Shown here: positions 13,950 through 20,051 of the stretch, piece by piece
How positions within the stretch are numbered: position 1 is the first letter of the stretch
How the letters are laid out: each line of letters opens with the position of its first letter
Assembly: GCA_945860255.1 (NCBI GenBank)
Contig: CAMAQI010000028.1
Location: 1-20,051 of the forward strand
DNA from: Methylacidiphilum caldifontis
GTDB taxonomy: Bacteria; Verrucomicrobiota; Verrucomicrobiia; Methylacidiphilales; CAMAQI01
Direction of reading: 5' to 3'
DNA: 20,051 bases
Made by a program: the position numbers and the translations under genes
The notes under the pieces: model-generated
What the model was told of the DNA's origin: nothing
Database searches by the model: none
What the model saw: the letters and a program-made list of their open reading frames with translations, nothing else

Positions 13950-15072
13950 TCCCAAAGAGAAATATGAAATGAAAAAATCCGATCCGATGGTGAGAATTCA
14001 AGATCTCCAAAAATCATTTGGGGATTTCACGGCATTGCATCCCTTGACGCTCGATATCTTTGCTGGAGAGTTTCTCACTTTTCTCGGGCCCTCGGGATGT
14101 GGAAAAACGACCTTGCTGCGAATGATTTCAGGGTTCGAGGAGCCGACGGGGGGAACGATTTATTTAGATGGAGTCGATGTCACCTCATTCCCCCCCCATC
14201 GTCGCGATGTGAATCAGGTCTTTCAAAGCTACGCTCTTTTTCCTCATTTGAATGTTCAAGAGAATATTGAGTTTGGCTTGAAAATGAAAAAGATTTCTAA
14301 ATCAGAATCCAAGAGTCGAGTGGAGCAGGCAATTCAATTGATTCAACTTCAGGGGATGGAACGAAGAAAGACGACGGAGCTTTCTGGCGGACAAAAACAA
14401 AGAGTGGCGATGGCACGGGCGATTGTCTGTCGCCCTAAGGTTTTGTTACTCGATGAGCCTCTTTCGGCCTTAGATGCTCAGTTGCGTCATCAAATGCAGG
14501 TCGAGTTGAAACGGATTCAGTCACAGCTTGGAATCACCTTCGTTTTTGTCACTCATGATCAAGAAGAGGCCTTGGCGATGTCGGATCGTATCTTGGTGAT
14601 GAATCGTGGATCCGTGGAGCAGATTGGAACCTCCTTTGAAATTTACCATCAACCGGCGACTCCATTTGTGGCCTCCTTTATTGGGAGTTCGAATCGTATG
14701 GCGGTGATTGAAATGAGATCCGATGAGGGGAAACTCAAGGTCAGAGTTGACTCTGGAAGGTGGATTTCGCTCGGGAAACGCGAAGAGCCGAAGAGTGGCG
14801 CTAAATTTATTCTCTCAGTTCGACCTGAGGGAATTGAAGTCGTGGGCGAGGAGTCAAAAGAAGAGTCGATTGAGGAGTCGATTGAAGGTCGAGTTATCCA
14901 GATTTTATTTCGAGGAGATCAGTCCCATCTCTTTGTTCGGGACTTATTAGGAGTTGAATGGCGGATCGCTCAGTCGGCACGACAGAGACCCTATCGAGTG
15001 GGAGAGTTGATTCGTTTTACGATTACTCCTTTGGCTGCGATTTTGATCGAAGAGAGGAACAAGGGTGGGTGA
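13939..15072 (+). CDS. potA: Polyamine-type ABC transporter ATP-binding protein, PotA-like
   Basis: The 377-residue ATPase powers the importer. From the ATG at 13939 the nucleotide-binding domain shows Walker A GPSGCGKT (50-57), Q-loop Gln96 in VFQSYALFPH, signature LSGGQ (148-152), Walker B LLLDEP (169-174) and the switch His206 in VTHDQEEAL. After about residue 240 comes the TOBE-type regulatory domain of the PotA/MalK class. Within it is an acidic repeat, EESKEESIEESIEG, from tandemly repeated DNA near 14848-14889. I chose ATG 13939 over ATG 13927 because GAGGA lies 5 nt ahead of it, inside the potB end; the longer start has no ribosome binding site. The 11-bp overlap implies translational coupling. 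Confidence 0.95.
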   Translation: MNGDPKEKYEMKKSDPMVRIQDLQKSFGDFTALHPLTLDIFAGEFLTFLGPSGCGKTTLLRMISGFEEPTGGTIYLDGVDVTSFPPHRRDVNQVFQSYALFPHLNVQENIEFGLKMKKISKSESKSRVEQAIQLIQLQGMERRKTTELSGGQKQRVAMARAIVCRPKVLLLDEPLSALDAQLRHQMQVELKRIQSQLGITFVFVTHDQEEALAMSDRILVMNRGSVEQIGTSFEIYHQPATPFVASFIGSSNRMAVIEMRSDEGKLKVRVDSGRWISLGKREEPKSGAKFILSVRPEGIEVVGEESKEESIEESIEGRVIQILFRGDQSHLFVRDLLGVEWRIAQSARQRPYRVGELIRFTITPLAAILIEERNKGG

Positions 15073-15117
15073 ATATAAAGATCGGCTGTTTTAAAAAAGA
15101 GAGGTTAGAATAACTTT

Positions 15118-17370
15118 ATGGTGAATTCACTTACAGCCCTGAGCCTCCCTCCTTTATTTGCCCGGATTGTTCCCGAGCTTTCGCTTGATCGAGCCTTTGA
15201 TTATTCGATTCCGGATTTTTTAGTGGGGAGGGTCAAGGTGGGATCGAAGGTGAAAGTTCCCTTTGGGAGTCGGACTTTAGTCGGTTTTGTTTTGGAGTTA
15301 CGTGAGCGAGCGGAGGTCGAGAAAACGAAGCCGATTTTGGAGTTGTTGGGGGAGAGTTCTTATTTGCCTGCGGCCCTTTTGGAGATGGCACAGTGGATGA
15401 AACATTATTATTGCGCCTCTTTAGGATCGGTGATGATGACGCTGATGCCAAAATCGGTGCGTCATGCTGATGCGAAGTTTAAGGAGCGGCTGTGGGTGAC
15501 AAAGATTGAGGGGATTCCTGAGGAGACGGTGGCGAAGGAGGTTCATCGAGCGACGAAACAGCGGGAGGCGTGGGAGTTTCTACAATTTAAGTCTGAGGGT
15601 TGGCTGAGTGATTTTACGAAGGAGGCTGGAATTTCGGTGGCGACTTGGCGGGCCCTTGAGGATCGTGGGTTTGTGAGCATTCATTCCAAGACCGAGGAGC
15701 GGCTTCCTTGGATGGAGATGCCGACACAGCCGTTTTTACCGTTGGTTTTGCATGAAGAGCAGCAGCAGGCGTTAGCGATGATTTTGAAGGAGATGACGGA
15801 GAATCAGCCCAAACCGATCCTCATTCATGGCATTACAGGAAGTGGGAAGACCGAGGTTTATCTGCAGGCGATCCATGAGGTGATTCGTGCCGGGAAGCGA
15901 GCGATTGTTTTAGTACCAGAGATTTCGCTCACCCCTCAAACAATGGAGCGATTTCACGGGCGTTTTTTAGGGGAGAAAGTTCGGATTGCGGTTTTACATA
16001 GTCATCTTTCCGATGGAGAGCGACATGATCAATGGCATCAGATTCGGGAGGGTCGGGCGCAGATTGTGATTGGGGCACGATCGGCGATTTTTGCTCCGAT
16101 GCCCGATCTCGGTTTAATTGTGGTTGATGAGGAGCATGAGAGTTCTTACAAGCAGGAGGAAAATCCGCATTATCACGCTCGCGATCTTGCTGTTTTGCGG
16201 GGTCATTTGGAGAAAATTCCGGTGGTTTTAGGATCGGCGACTCCCTCCTTGGAGTCGATGTTACGGGTTGAGGAGGGGAAATATCACAAGATTCGATTAA
16301 ATCGTCGTGCGGGAGCAGAGAGTTTGCCGATGATTCATCTTGTTGATCTGAAAAAAGATTTTGGGAAAAAGGGAAAAAAGCAATCGATGCTCTCCGAGAC
16401 CTTAGTCGCTGCCGTACAGGCTCGCTTGGATCGCGGGGAGCAATCGCTCTTGTTTTTAAATCGGCGAGGGTATTCCTCTTCGATTCAATGCCCGCAATGT
16501 GGCGTGGTTCAGGAGTGTGCGCATTGTTCCGTTTCATTGACTTATCATCGTCAAAAAGGACGATTACAATGTCATCTGTGTGGGGAGGGGAAAGCGATGC
16601 CCCGGAGTTGTCCGGGGTGCGGTTTCGACGATTATGCCCAGTCGCGCCATGGGACGGAGAAGATTGAGGAGGTGGTTGCCGCGGTTTTTCCGAAAGCAAG
16701 AATTTGTCGGATTGATTCCGATACGATGAACACCAAGCATGCACTGCATCACGCCCTTAAGGCGGTCAGTAATCGTGAGGTCGATATTTTGATTGGAACG
16801 CAGATGATTACGAAGGGACTTCATTTTCCATGGGTGACCTGCGTTGGCGTGATCGATTCAGATTTAGCGTTGCAGATACCGGACTATCGGTCGAGTGAAC
16901 GGGTTTTTCAGACCTTAATGCAGGTGGCGGGGAGATCGGGACGGAGTGATTTACCGGGGGAGGTTTATATTCAGACGAAGATGCCTTTTCATCCTGCAAT
17001 TCAATTTGCTCGGCATCATGATATCGATGGATTTTATGAGCAGGAGTTGGAGTTTCGAAGGACGGTCGGATTTCCTCCTTACTGTCGTTCGATCTTGATT
17101 GAGTGGAAAGGGAAGCATGAGGAGATGAGTCAGCGGATTTCCGATTTACAATCGGAGGAGATCCGTAAGGCGGTAGCTCCCTTTGGGGAGGCGGGCTATG
17201 TTTCCCCGGCTCCGTTGCATAAGGTGAAAGATCTGTATCGGTTTCATCTTTTTATTAAGTCACGAGATCACTTTGCGATGGTCAATGCTCTCCGTCCTTT
17301 GATCGAACGATTTCAAAAAGTAAAAGAGGTTCAGGTGAAGATCGATGTTGATCCGTATCATTTGACCTAA
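15118..17370 (+). CDS. priA: Primosomal protein N' (replication restart helicase PriA)
   Basis: PriA recognises abandoned replication forks and D-loops, unwinds the lagging strand 3'-5' and reloads the replisome. The 750-residue protein is complete. The N-terminal DNA-binding domain includes the phrase VKVPFGSRTLVGFV. Walker A GITGSGKT is at 238-245, the DEEH box at 337-340, and the zinc-binding insertion from Cys458 onward contains four CxxC-type cysteine pairs. Helicase motifs GTQMITKGLHFP and QVAGRSGRS follow. A TAGAAT hexamer (15106-15111) ends 6 nt before the ATG and GAGAGG lies 12 nt further upstream, so the gene may have its own promoter near the start codon. It follows potA by 45 bp without a clear terminator. 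Confidence 0.97.
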   Translation: MVNSLTALSLPPLFARIVPELSLDRAFDYSIPDFLVGRVKVGSKVKVPFGSRTLVGFVLELRERAEVEKTKPILELLGESSYLPAALLEMAQWMKHYYCASLGSVMMTLMPKSVRHADAKFKERLWVTKIEGIPEETVAKEVHRATKQREAWEFLQFKSEGWLSDFTKEAGISVATWRALEDRGFVSIHSKTEERLPWMEMPTQPFLPLVLHEEQQQALAMILKEMTENQPKPILIHGITGSGKTEVYLQAIHEVIRAGKRAIVLVPEISLTPQTMERFHGRFLGEKVRIAVLHSHLSDGERHDQWHQIREGRAQIVIGARSAIFAPMPDLGLIVVDEEHESSYKQEENPHYHARDLAVLRGHLEKIPVVLGSATPSLESMLRVEEGKYHKIRLNRRAGAESLPMIHLVDLKKDFGKKGKKQSMLSETLVAAVQARLDRGEQSLLFLNRRGYSSSIQCPQCGVVQECAHCSVSLTYHRQKGRLQCHLCGEGKAMPRSCPGCGFDDYAQSRHGTEKIEEVVAAVFPKARICRIDSDTMNTKHALHHALKAVSNREVDILIGTQMITKGLHFPWVTCVGVIDSDLALQIPDYRSSERVFQTLMQVAGRSGRSDLPGEVYIQTKMPFHPAIQFARHHDIDGFYEQELEFRRTVGFPPYCRSILIEWKGKHEEMSQRISDLQSEEIRKAVAPFGEAGYVSPAPLHKVKDLYRFHLFIKSRDHFAMVNALRPLIERFQKVKEVQVKIDVDPYHLT

Positions 17371-17603
17371 ACATAAATCGGTTAAAGAGCGAAACCAACG
17401 ATTTATCTCGAATGAAAAGATTTTCTGCTTTCATGTAGAGTTGTGCCCCCCCTAGGCCCCTGCACCAAACAATTAGACCCTGTTTTCTGACAATTCGTTT
17501 CACGAATGGTTTTCCTTAGAGCGGTCTGTTTTGTGCTTTTTTTCATTAAGATCCTTTATTGCCAAAGGACGGAGGTTTGCTTTTCTGTTTTCAGGAAAAA
17601 ATT
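17371..17603. other. priA-purB gap: repeat copy and small inverted repeats
   Basis: The gap begins with the partial element copy B (17372-17434). It then has a C/G-rich stretch, CCCCCCCTAGGCCCC, around 17446-17460, and a small ATTCGT/ACGAAT inverted repeat near 17492-17506. No purine riboswitch of the known type is recognisable. The purB ribosome binding site AGGA is at 17593-17596. Confidence 0.5.
17372..17434 (+). repeat. Dispersed element, copy B (3' part diverged or lost)
   Basis: It starts with the exact terminal sequence CATAAATCGG one base after the priA stop codon. The first 60 positions match copy A at 48 sites without gaps. After about 17434 the similarity stops and the right terminal repeat is absent, so the copy is truncated or strongly diverged. 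Confidence 0.7.
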
Positions 17604-18899
17604 ATGATAGCACGATATTCACGCCCCGAAATGCGAGCCATTTGGACAGAGGAGTCCAAGTTAGATACATGGCTCGAAATTGAAGTTCTCGCCTGTGAAG
17701 GAATGGCCAAAATTGGTCAGATTCCGAAGAAAGATGCGGTAACCATCCGTCAAAAAGCGAAGTATCGTGTGGCTCAAGTTCATGAAAATGAGAAACGAAC
17801 CAATCATGACGTCCTTGCCTTTTTAGAGGAGGTTGCTTTTCATGTCGGTCCCGCTGGTCGTTGGATTCATCAAGGGTTGACCTCCTCTGATTTGCTAGAC
17901 ACGACCCTCGCCGTACAAACAATCAAATCCTCCGATCTTCTCCTCGCTCGATTGAAAAAACTTCTCAAAGTAACCGGAGCCAAGGCAAAGAAATATGCGA
18001 TGATGCCGATGATCGGTCGCTCGCATGGGATTCATGCCGAGCCGGTCACCTACGGGTTGAAGTTGGCTTTGATGTATGATGAATTTCGTCGTTCGATTAC
18101 TCGATTAGAAGAGGCGAAGGAGCAGATGCGGGTTGGAAAACTTTCGGGTGCTGTCGGAACCCATGCGCATTTGGATCCTCGTGTCGAACAGTATGTCTGT
18201 CAGAAATTAGGGTTAAATGCGGCGATTCTCTCGACGCAAATTATTCAGCGTGATCGTCACGCTCATTTTATTTCGACCTTAGCACTGATTGCCTCGAGTG
18301 TGGATCGTTGGGCAACGGAGTTCCGTCATCTCCAAAGGACAGAGGTTTTAGAGGTTGAGGAATATTTTGCCCCTGGGCAAAAGGGAAGCAGTGCGATGCC
18401 GCATAAGCGCAATCCGATTACCGGAGAGCGGTTGAGTGGTCTTGCCCGTGTGATTCGCGGCAATGCGATTGCGGCGATGGAAAATGTCGCTCTTTGGCAT
18501 GAACGGGATATTTCACACTCCTCTGTGGAACGAATTATCTTTCCGGATTCCTTAACCCTTCTTGATTATATGCTCGATCTTTTGACCGATCTTGTTGATC
18601 GGCAGATTGTTTATCCCGAGAACATGAAACGGAATTTAGAGATCACCAAAGGACTTTATAATTCACAAAGCGTTTTACTTGCCTTGACCGATAAGGGGAT
18701 GGCTCGTCGCGATGCCTACGAAGCGGTGCAGGAATGCGCAATGGCCTGTTGGCGAGGGGATCAGGCCTTGATTTATTATGTCAAGGGATCGGAACGGATC
18801 GCGAAGTTTCTGACCGTGAAAGAGATCGAAAAAGTCTGTTCATTGGAGAAACATTTTGCGCATGTTGCCTCGACCCTGAAACGATTGGGGATCAAGTAA
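17604..18899 (+). CDS. purB: Adenylosuccinate lyase
   Basis: PurB catalyses two fumarate-releasing steps of purine synthesis: SAICAR to AICAR, and adenylosuccinate to AMP. From the ATG at 17604 the protein has 431 residues, the size of the bacterial short form. The start MIARYSRPEMRAIW is typical of the family, and AGGA at 17593-17596 gives a 7-nt spacer; a longer frame from 17559 is not needed. Catalytic His141 lies in GRSHGIHAEP, TSSDLLDT is present, and the superfamily signature GSSAMPHKRNP (261-271) carries the flexible-loop serine. The gene has its own 233-bp upstream region, so it need not be cotranscribed with priA. The stop codon is directly followed by repeat copy C. Confidence 0.97.
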   Translation: MIARYSRPEMRAIWTEESKLDTWLEIEVLACEGMAKIGQIPKKDAVTIRQKAKYRVAQVHENEKRTNHDVLAFLEEVAFHVGPAGRWIHQGLTSSDLLDTTLAVQTIKSSDLLLARLKKLLKVTGAKAKKYAMMPMIGRSHGIHAEPVTYGLKLALMYDEFRRSITRLEEAKEQMRVGKLSGAVGTHAHLDPRVEQYVCQKLGLNAAILSTQIIQRDRHAHFISTLALIASSVDRWATEFRHLQRTEVLEVEEYFAPGQKGSSAMPHKRNPITGERLSGLARVIRGNAIAAMENVALWHERDISHSSVERIIFPDSLTLLDYMLDLLTDLVDRQIVYPENMKRNLEITKGLYNSQSVLLALTDKGMARRDAYEAVQECAMACWRGDQALIYYVKGSERIAKFLTVKEIEKVCSLEKHFAHVASTLKRLGIK

Positions 18900-18988
18900 C
18901 ATCAATCGGTCAAAGACCTAAACCAAAGATATCTCCTCAATAAAAATATTCTCTGCCTCATACCAGTCGCATTGAATTCCGATTTATG
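18900..18988 (+). repeat. Dispersed 89-bp element, copy C (complete)
   Basis: It starts at the base after the purB stop codon with CATCAATCGG (one mismatch to the consensus end) and closes with CCGATTTATG at 18979-18988. It has the same length as copy A and 79 of 89 identical positions in the opposite orientation. Its right half (from about position 42) is almost identical to copy A. Confidence 0.8.
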
Positions 18989-19061
18989 AATTTTAAAAAT
19001 AATGCGAACGATTTCAAGAGTGAGGGACTATTGGTTCACGGATGAAAGAGAAAGACCTACG

Positions 19062-19337
19062 ATGAGTGTCCTCTTTCAAAAACTTGCGATTGGGTTGATT
19101 CGTCTTTATCAATGGACGATCGCCCCGTTATGGGTCTTGATTGTCGGACCGATGGCGCGTTGTCTTTATACTCCGACTTGTTCCCACTATACCGTAGAGG
19201 CGATTCAAATCCATGGAGTCGTCAAGGGGAGTTATTTAGGAGTTAAACGAATCTGCCGCTGTCATCCATGGGGAGGATCGGGAGTTGATCCTGTTCCTCT
19301 TCCTCTTTCAAAAAACGGGAGAGATAGTAAGAAATAG
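19062..19337 (+). CDS. yidD: Membrane protein insertion efficiency factor YidD
   Basis: YidD is a small membrane-associated protein thought to help YidC insert and process inner-membrane proteins. The 91-residue product from the ATG at 19062 matches the family: amphipathic start LFQKLAIGLIRLYQW, then CLYTPTCSHYTVEAIQIHGVVKG with its two cysteines, and the Cys-containing RICRCHPWGGSGVDPVP near the C-terminus. A longer frame from 19002 would add 20 residues outside the conserved domain and starts right after the repeat copy, so I prefer the shorter form. No Shine-Dalgarno site is clear. The usual neighbours rnpA, yidC and rpmH are absent, so yidD is detached from that cluster here. Confidence 0.9.
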   Translation: MSVLFQKLAIGLIRLYQWTIAPLWVLIVGPMARCLYTPTCSHYTVEAIQIHGVVKGSYLGVKRICRCHPWGGSGVDPVPLPLSKNGRDSKK

Positions 19338-19338
19338 T

Positions 19339-19355
19339 ACCGATTTGTGGTCGGT
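19339..19355. terminator. Small stem between convergent yidD and PIN genes
   Basis: ACCGA (19339-19343) pairs with TCGGT (19351-19355) around a 7-nt loop. It sits exactly between two converging genes, where a bidirectional terminator would be expected, but there is no strong T-run on either side. Confidence 0.2.
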
Positions 19356-19357
19356 CT

Positions 19358-19774
19358 TCAGAGGGGAACCACGAGTCCCTCGGCTTGAGCGAGTTTTTTC
19401 TGGTTGGCATCGAAGGTGAGGAATTCTTTGGCGTGAACAACAAGCGCGGAAGCCACATGGAGAATATCAAAGCCGCGATGACCCCCCGTCAGTGTATGCA
19501 TTGCAGAGATCCGCTTGGCTTCCTCCACAACTTCAGCAAGGTTGCAAATTTTGATGGCTAACCTGCCGCTCGCTCGATCCGCTTCAAACTGAGACCAAAA
19601 CAGGGCCACCTCGCCGAGGGCGATTCCTTTGCGAAACTCCGCAAAACGCAGGGCATTGCTCAACTCATACTCGCTCAAGGGAGTCAATGTAAGTGCCTTG
19701 CGTTTTGCTTTCATCCAAGAGAGTGGAGAACTTTTATTGAAACAGGAACGGATCGTGATATTCTCTGAGTTCAT
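19358..19774 (-). CDS. PIN-domain protein lacking its N-terminal strand
   Basis: Residues about 14-138 match the VapC-like PIN domain: LTPLSEYELSNALRFAEFRKG (30-50), FEADRASGRL, GFDILHVASAL with the conserved Asp, and the closing FLTFDANQKKLA. PIN proteins are usually Mg2+-dependent RNases and often toxins of toxin-antitoxin pairs. Here the opening strand with the first catalytic Asp (normally like YLDTSxL) is missing. The frame starts MNSENITIRSCF, and upstream lies the coding start of the next gene. No antitoxin gene is adjacent. The protein is therefore probably an inactive remnant, although it remains open. The start codon overlaps the divergent gene's start in CATG (19772-19775). Confidence 0.75.
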   Translation of the reverse strand: MNSENITIRSCFNKSSPLSWMKAKRKALTLTPLSEYELSNALRFAEFRKGIALGEVALFWSQFEADRASGRLAIKICNLAEVVEEAKRISAMHTLTGGHRGFDILHVASALVVHAKEFLTFDANQKKLAQAEGLVVPL

Positions 19775-20051
19775 GAAAATGGATCTGATCGATTTAAATC
19801 TCCCGTTGGAGCATCGATTTTCGATTTCACGTGGAAGTACGGATGAAGTACAAACCCTTTTTGTTCGTGTTTCCGATCAGGGGATTGAGGGATGGGGGGA
19901 GGCCGCTGCCGTGAAATATAAAGGGCAGAGCCGAGGGAGTATGCGAAAATCTCTGGAGTTGGCCTCGCATCGTTTAGAGTCGATCTCTCCCGTTGAGCTT
20001 ATTGAAGCGTGGGAGGATTTTGTGAATCCCCATTTAGGGTCGAGTGGGGCG
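19773..20051 (+). CDS. Enolase-superfamily enzyme, dipeptide epimerase-like (3' end outside window)
   Basis: The frame opens at ATG 19773 and stays open for 93 codons to the window edge. The visible part is the N-terminal capping domain of the mandelate racemase/muconate-lactonizing enzyme group: LEHRFSISRGSTDEVQTLFV followed by GIEGWGEAAAVKYKGQS. The R-x-S/A-R-G-S phrase and the GxGEA strand resemble L-Ala-D/L-Glu (dipeptide) epimerases, which help recycle murein peptides. The catalytic lysines and metal ligands lie in the barrel domain beyond the window, so the reaction cannot be confirmed. A second ATG at 19779 is possible. It is head to head with the PIN gene, whose N-terminal region may have been lost at this junction. 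Confidence 0.75.
   Translation, partial: MKMDLIDLNLPLEHRFSISRGSTDEVQTLFVRVSDQGIEGWGEAAAVKYKGQSRGSMRKSLELASHRLESISPVELIEAWEDFVNPHLGSSGA

Noticed and set aside
15929..16744. 271-codon ORF on the minus strand
   Set aside because: It lies wholly inside priA, whose helicase motifs are intact, and its proline/serine/arginine-rich translation is typical of an antisense shadow.
17371..17603. Purine riboswitch upstream of purB
   Set aside because: The conserved core and flanking stem of the known purine aptamer are not visible; the gap is explained in part by the repeat copy.
1..20051. CRISPR array, tRNA or rRNA genes, insertion sequence with transposase
   Set aside because: No regularly spaced repeats, no recognisable tRNA or rRNA sequence and no transposase-like protein were found on reading both strands.

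Overview
This window is a bacterial chromosome segment of moderate GC content, dense with housekeeping genes, with accessory features mostly in the gaps. No rRNA, tRNA or taxonomic marker lies inside it. The gene set (MnmE, Ndk, bifunctional nuclease family, citrate synthase, NAD kinase, PriA, PurB, YidD), signal peptides with a lipoprotein box, weak or absent Shine-Dalgarno sites before many genes, and intergenic repeats of the CGCAGAGG type suggest a Gram-negative-type bacterium. The PVC group, perhaps Verrucomicrobiota, is a guess rather than a demonstration.

Layout: (1) 1-1141, the 3' part of mnmE on the plus strand, converging on ndk (1157-1585, minus). (2) 1679-2173, a DUF151/bifunctional nuclease gene whose stop codon overlaps that of the converging Trm112-like gene. 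(3) 2170-6282, a minus-strand series read from right to left: exported CAP-domain protein, NAD kinase, PtsN-like EIIA, exported unknown protein, citrate synthase, Trm112-like protein. At least EIIA and the exported protein are translationally coupled. (4) 6283-7016, a gene-poor stretch with one small ORF that has the strongest ribosome binding site in the area, hairpins, and a reading frame that continues past two stop codons. (5) 7017-7856, an exported beta-rich unknown protein, followed by a repeat-rich convergent gap with a large imperfect inverted repeat. (6) 8131-10159 on the minus strand: GT2 glycosyltransferase, DUF6941 protein, GNAT acetyltransferase. (7) 10447-11016, a stand-alone CoaC-type flavoprotein. 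(8) 11195-15072, a complete polyamine-type ABC importer in the order permease C, binding protein, permease B, ATPase. (9) priA, purB and yidD on the plus strand. (10) A solitary PIN-domain gene lacking its N-terminal acidic strand, head to head with the start of an enolase-superfamily (dipeptide epimerase-like) gene that runs off the window.

The most notable non-genic signal is a small dispersed element of 89 bp with 10-bp terminal inverted repeats. Two full copies (10311-10399 and 18900-18988) are 79/89 identical without gaps. A third, partial copy lies at 17372, and a degenerate candidate at 11097. Two copies begin 0-1 bp after the stop codons of purB and priA. I did not find a convincing new defence, biosynthetic or mobile gene system; the best leads are this repeat family, the interrupted frame at 6445-6816 and the truncated PIN gene.
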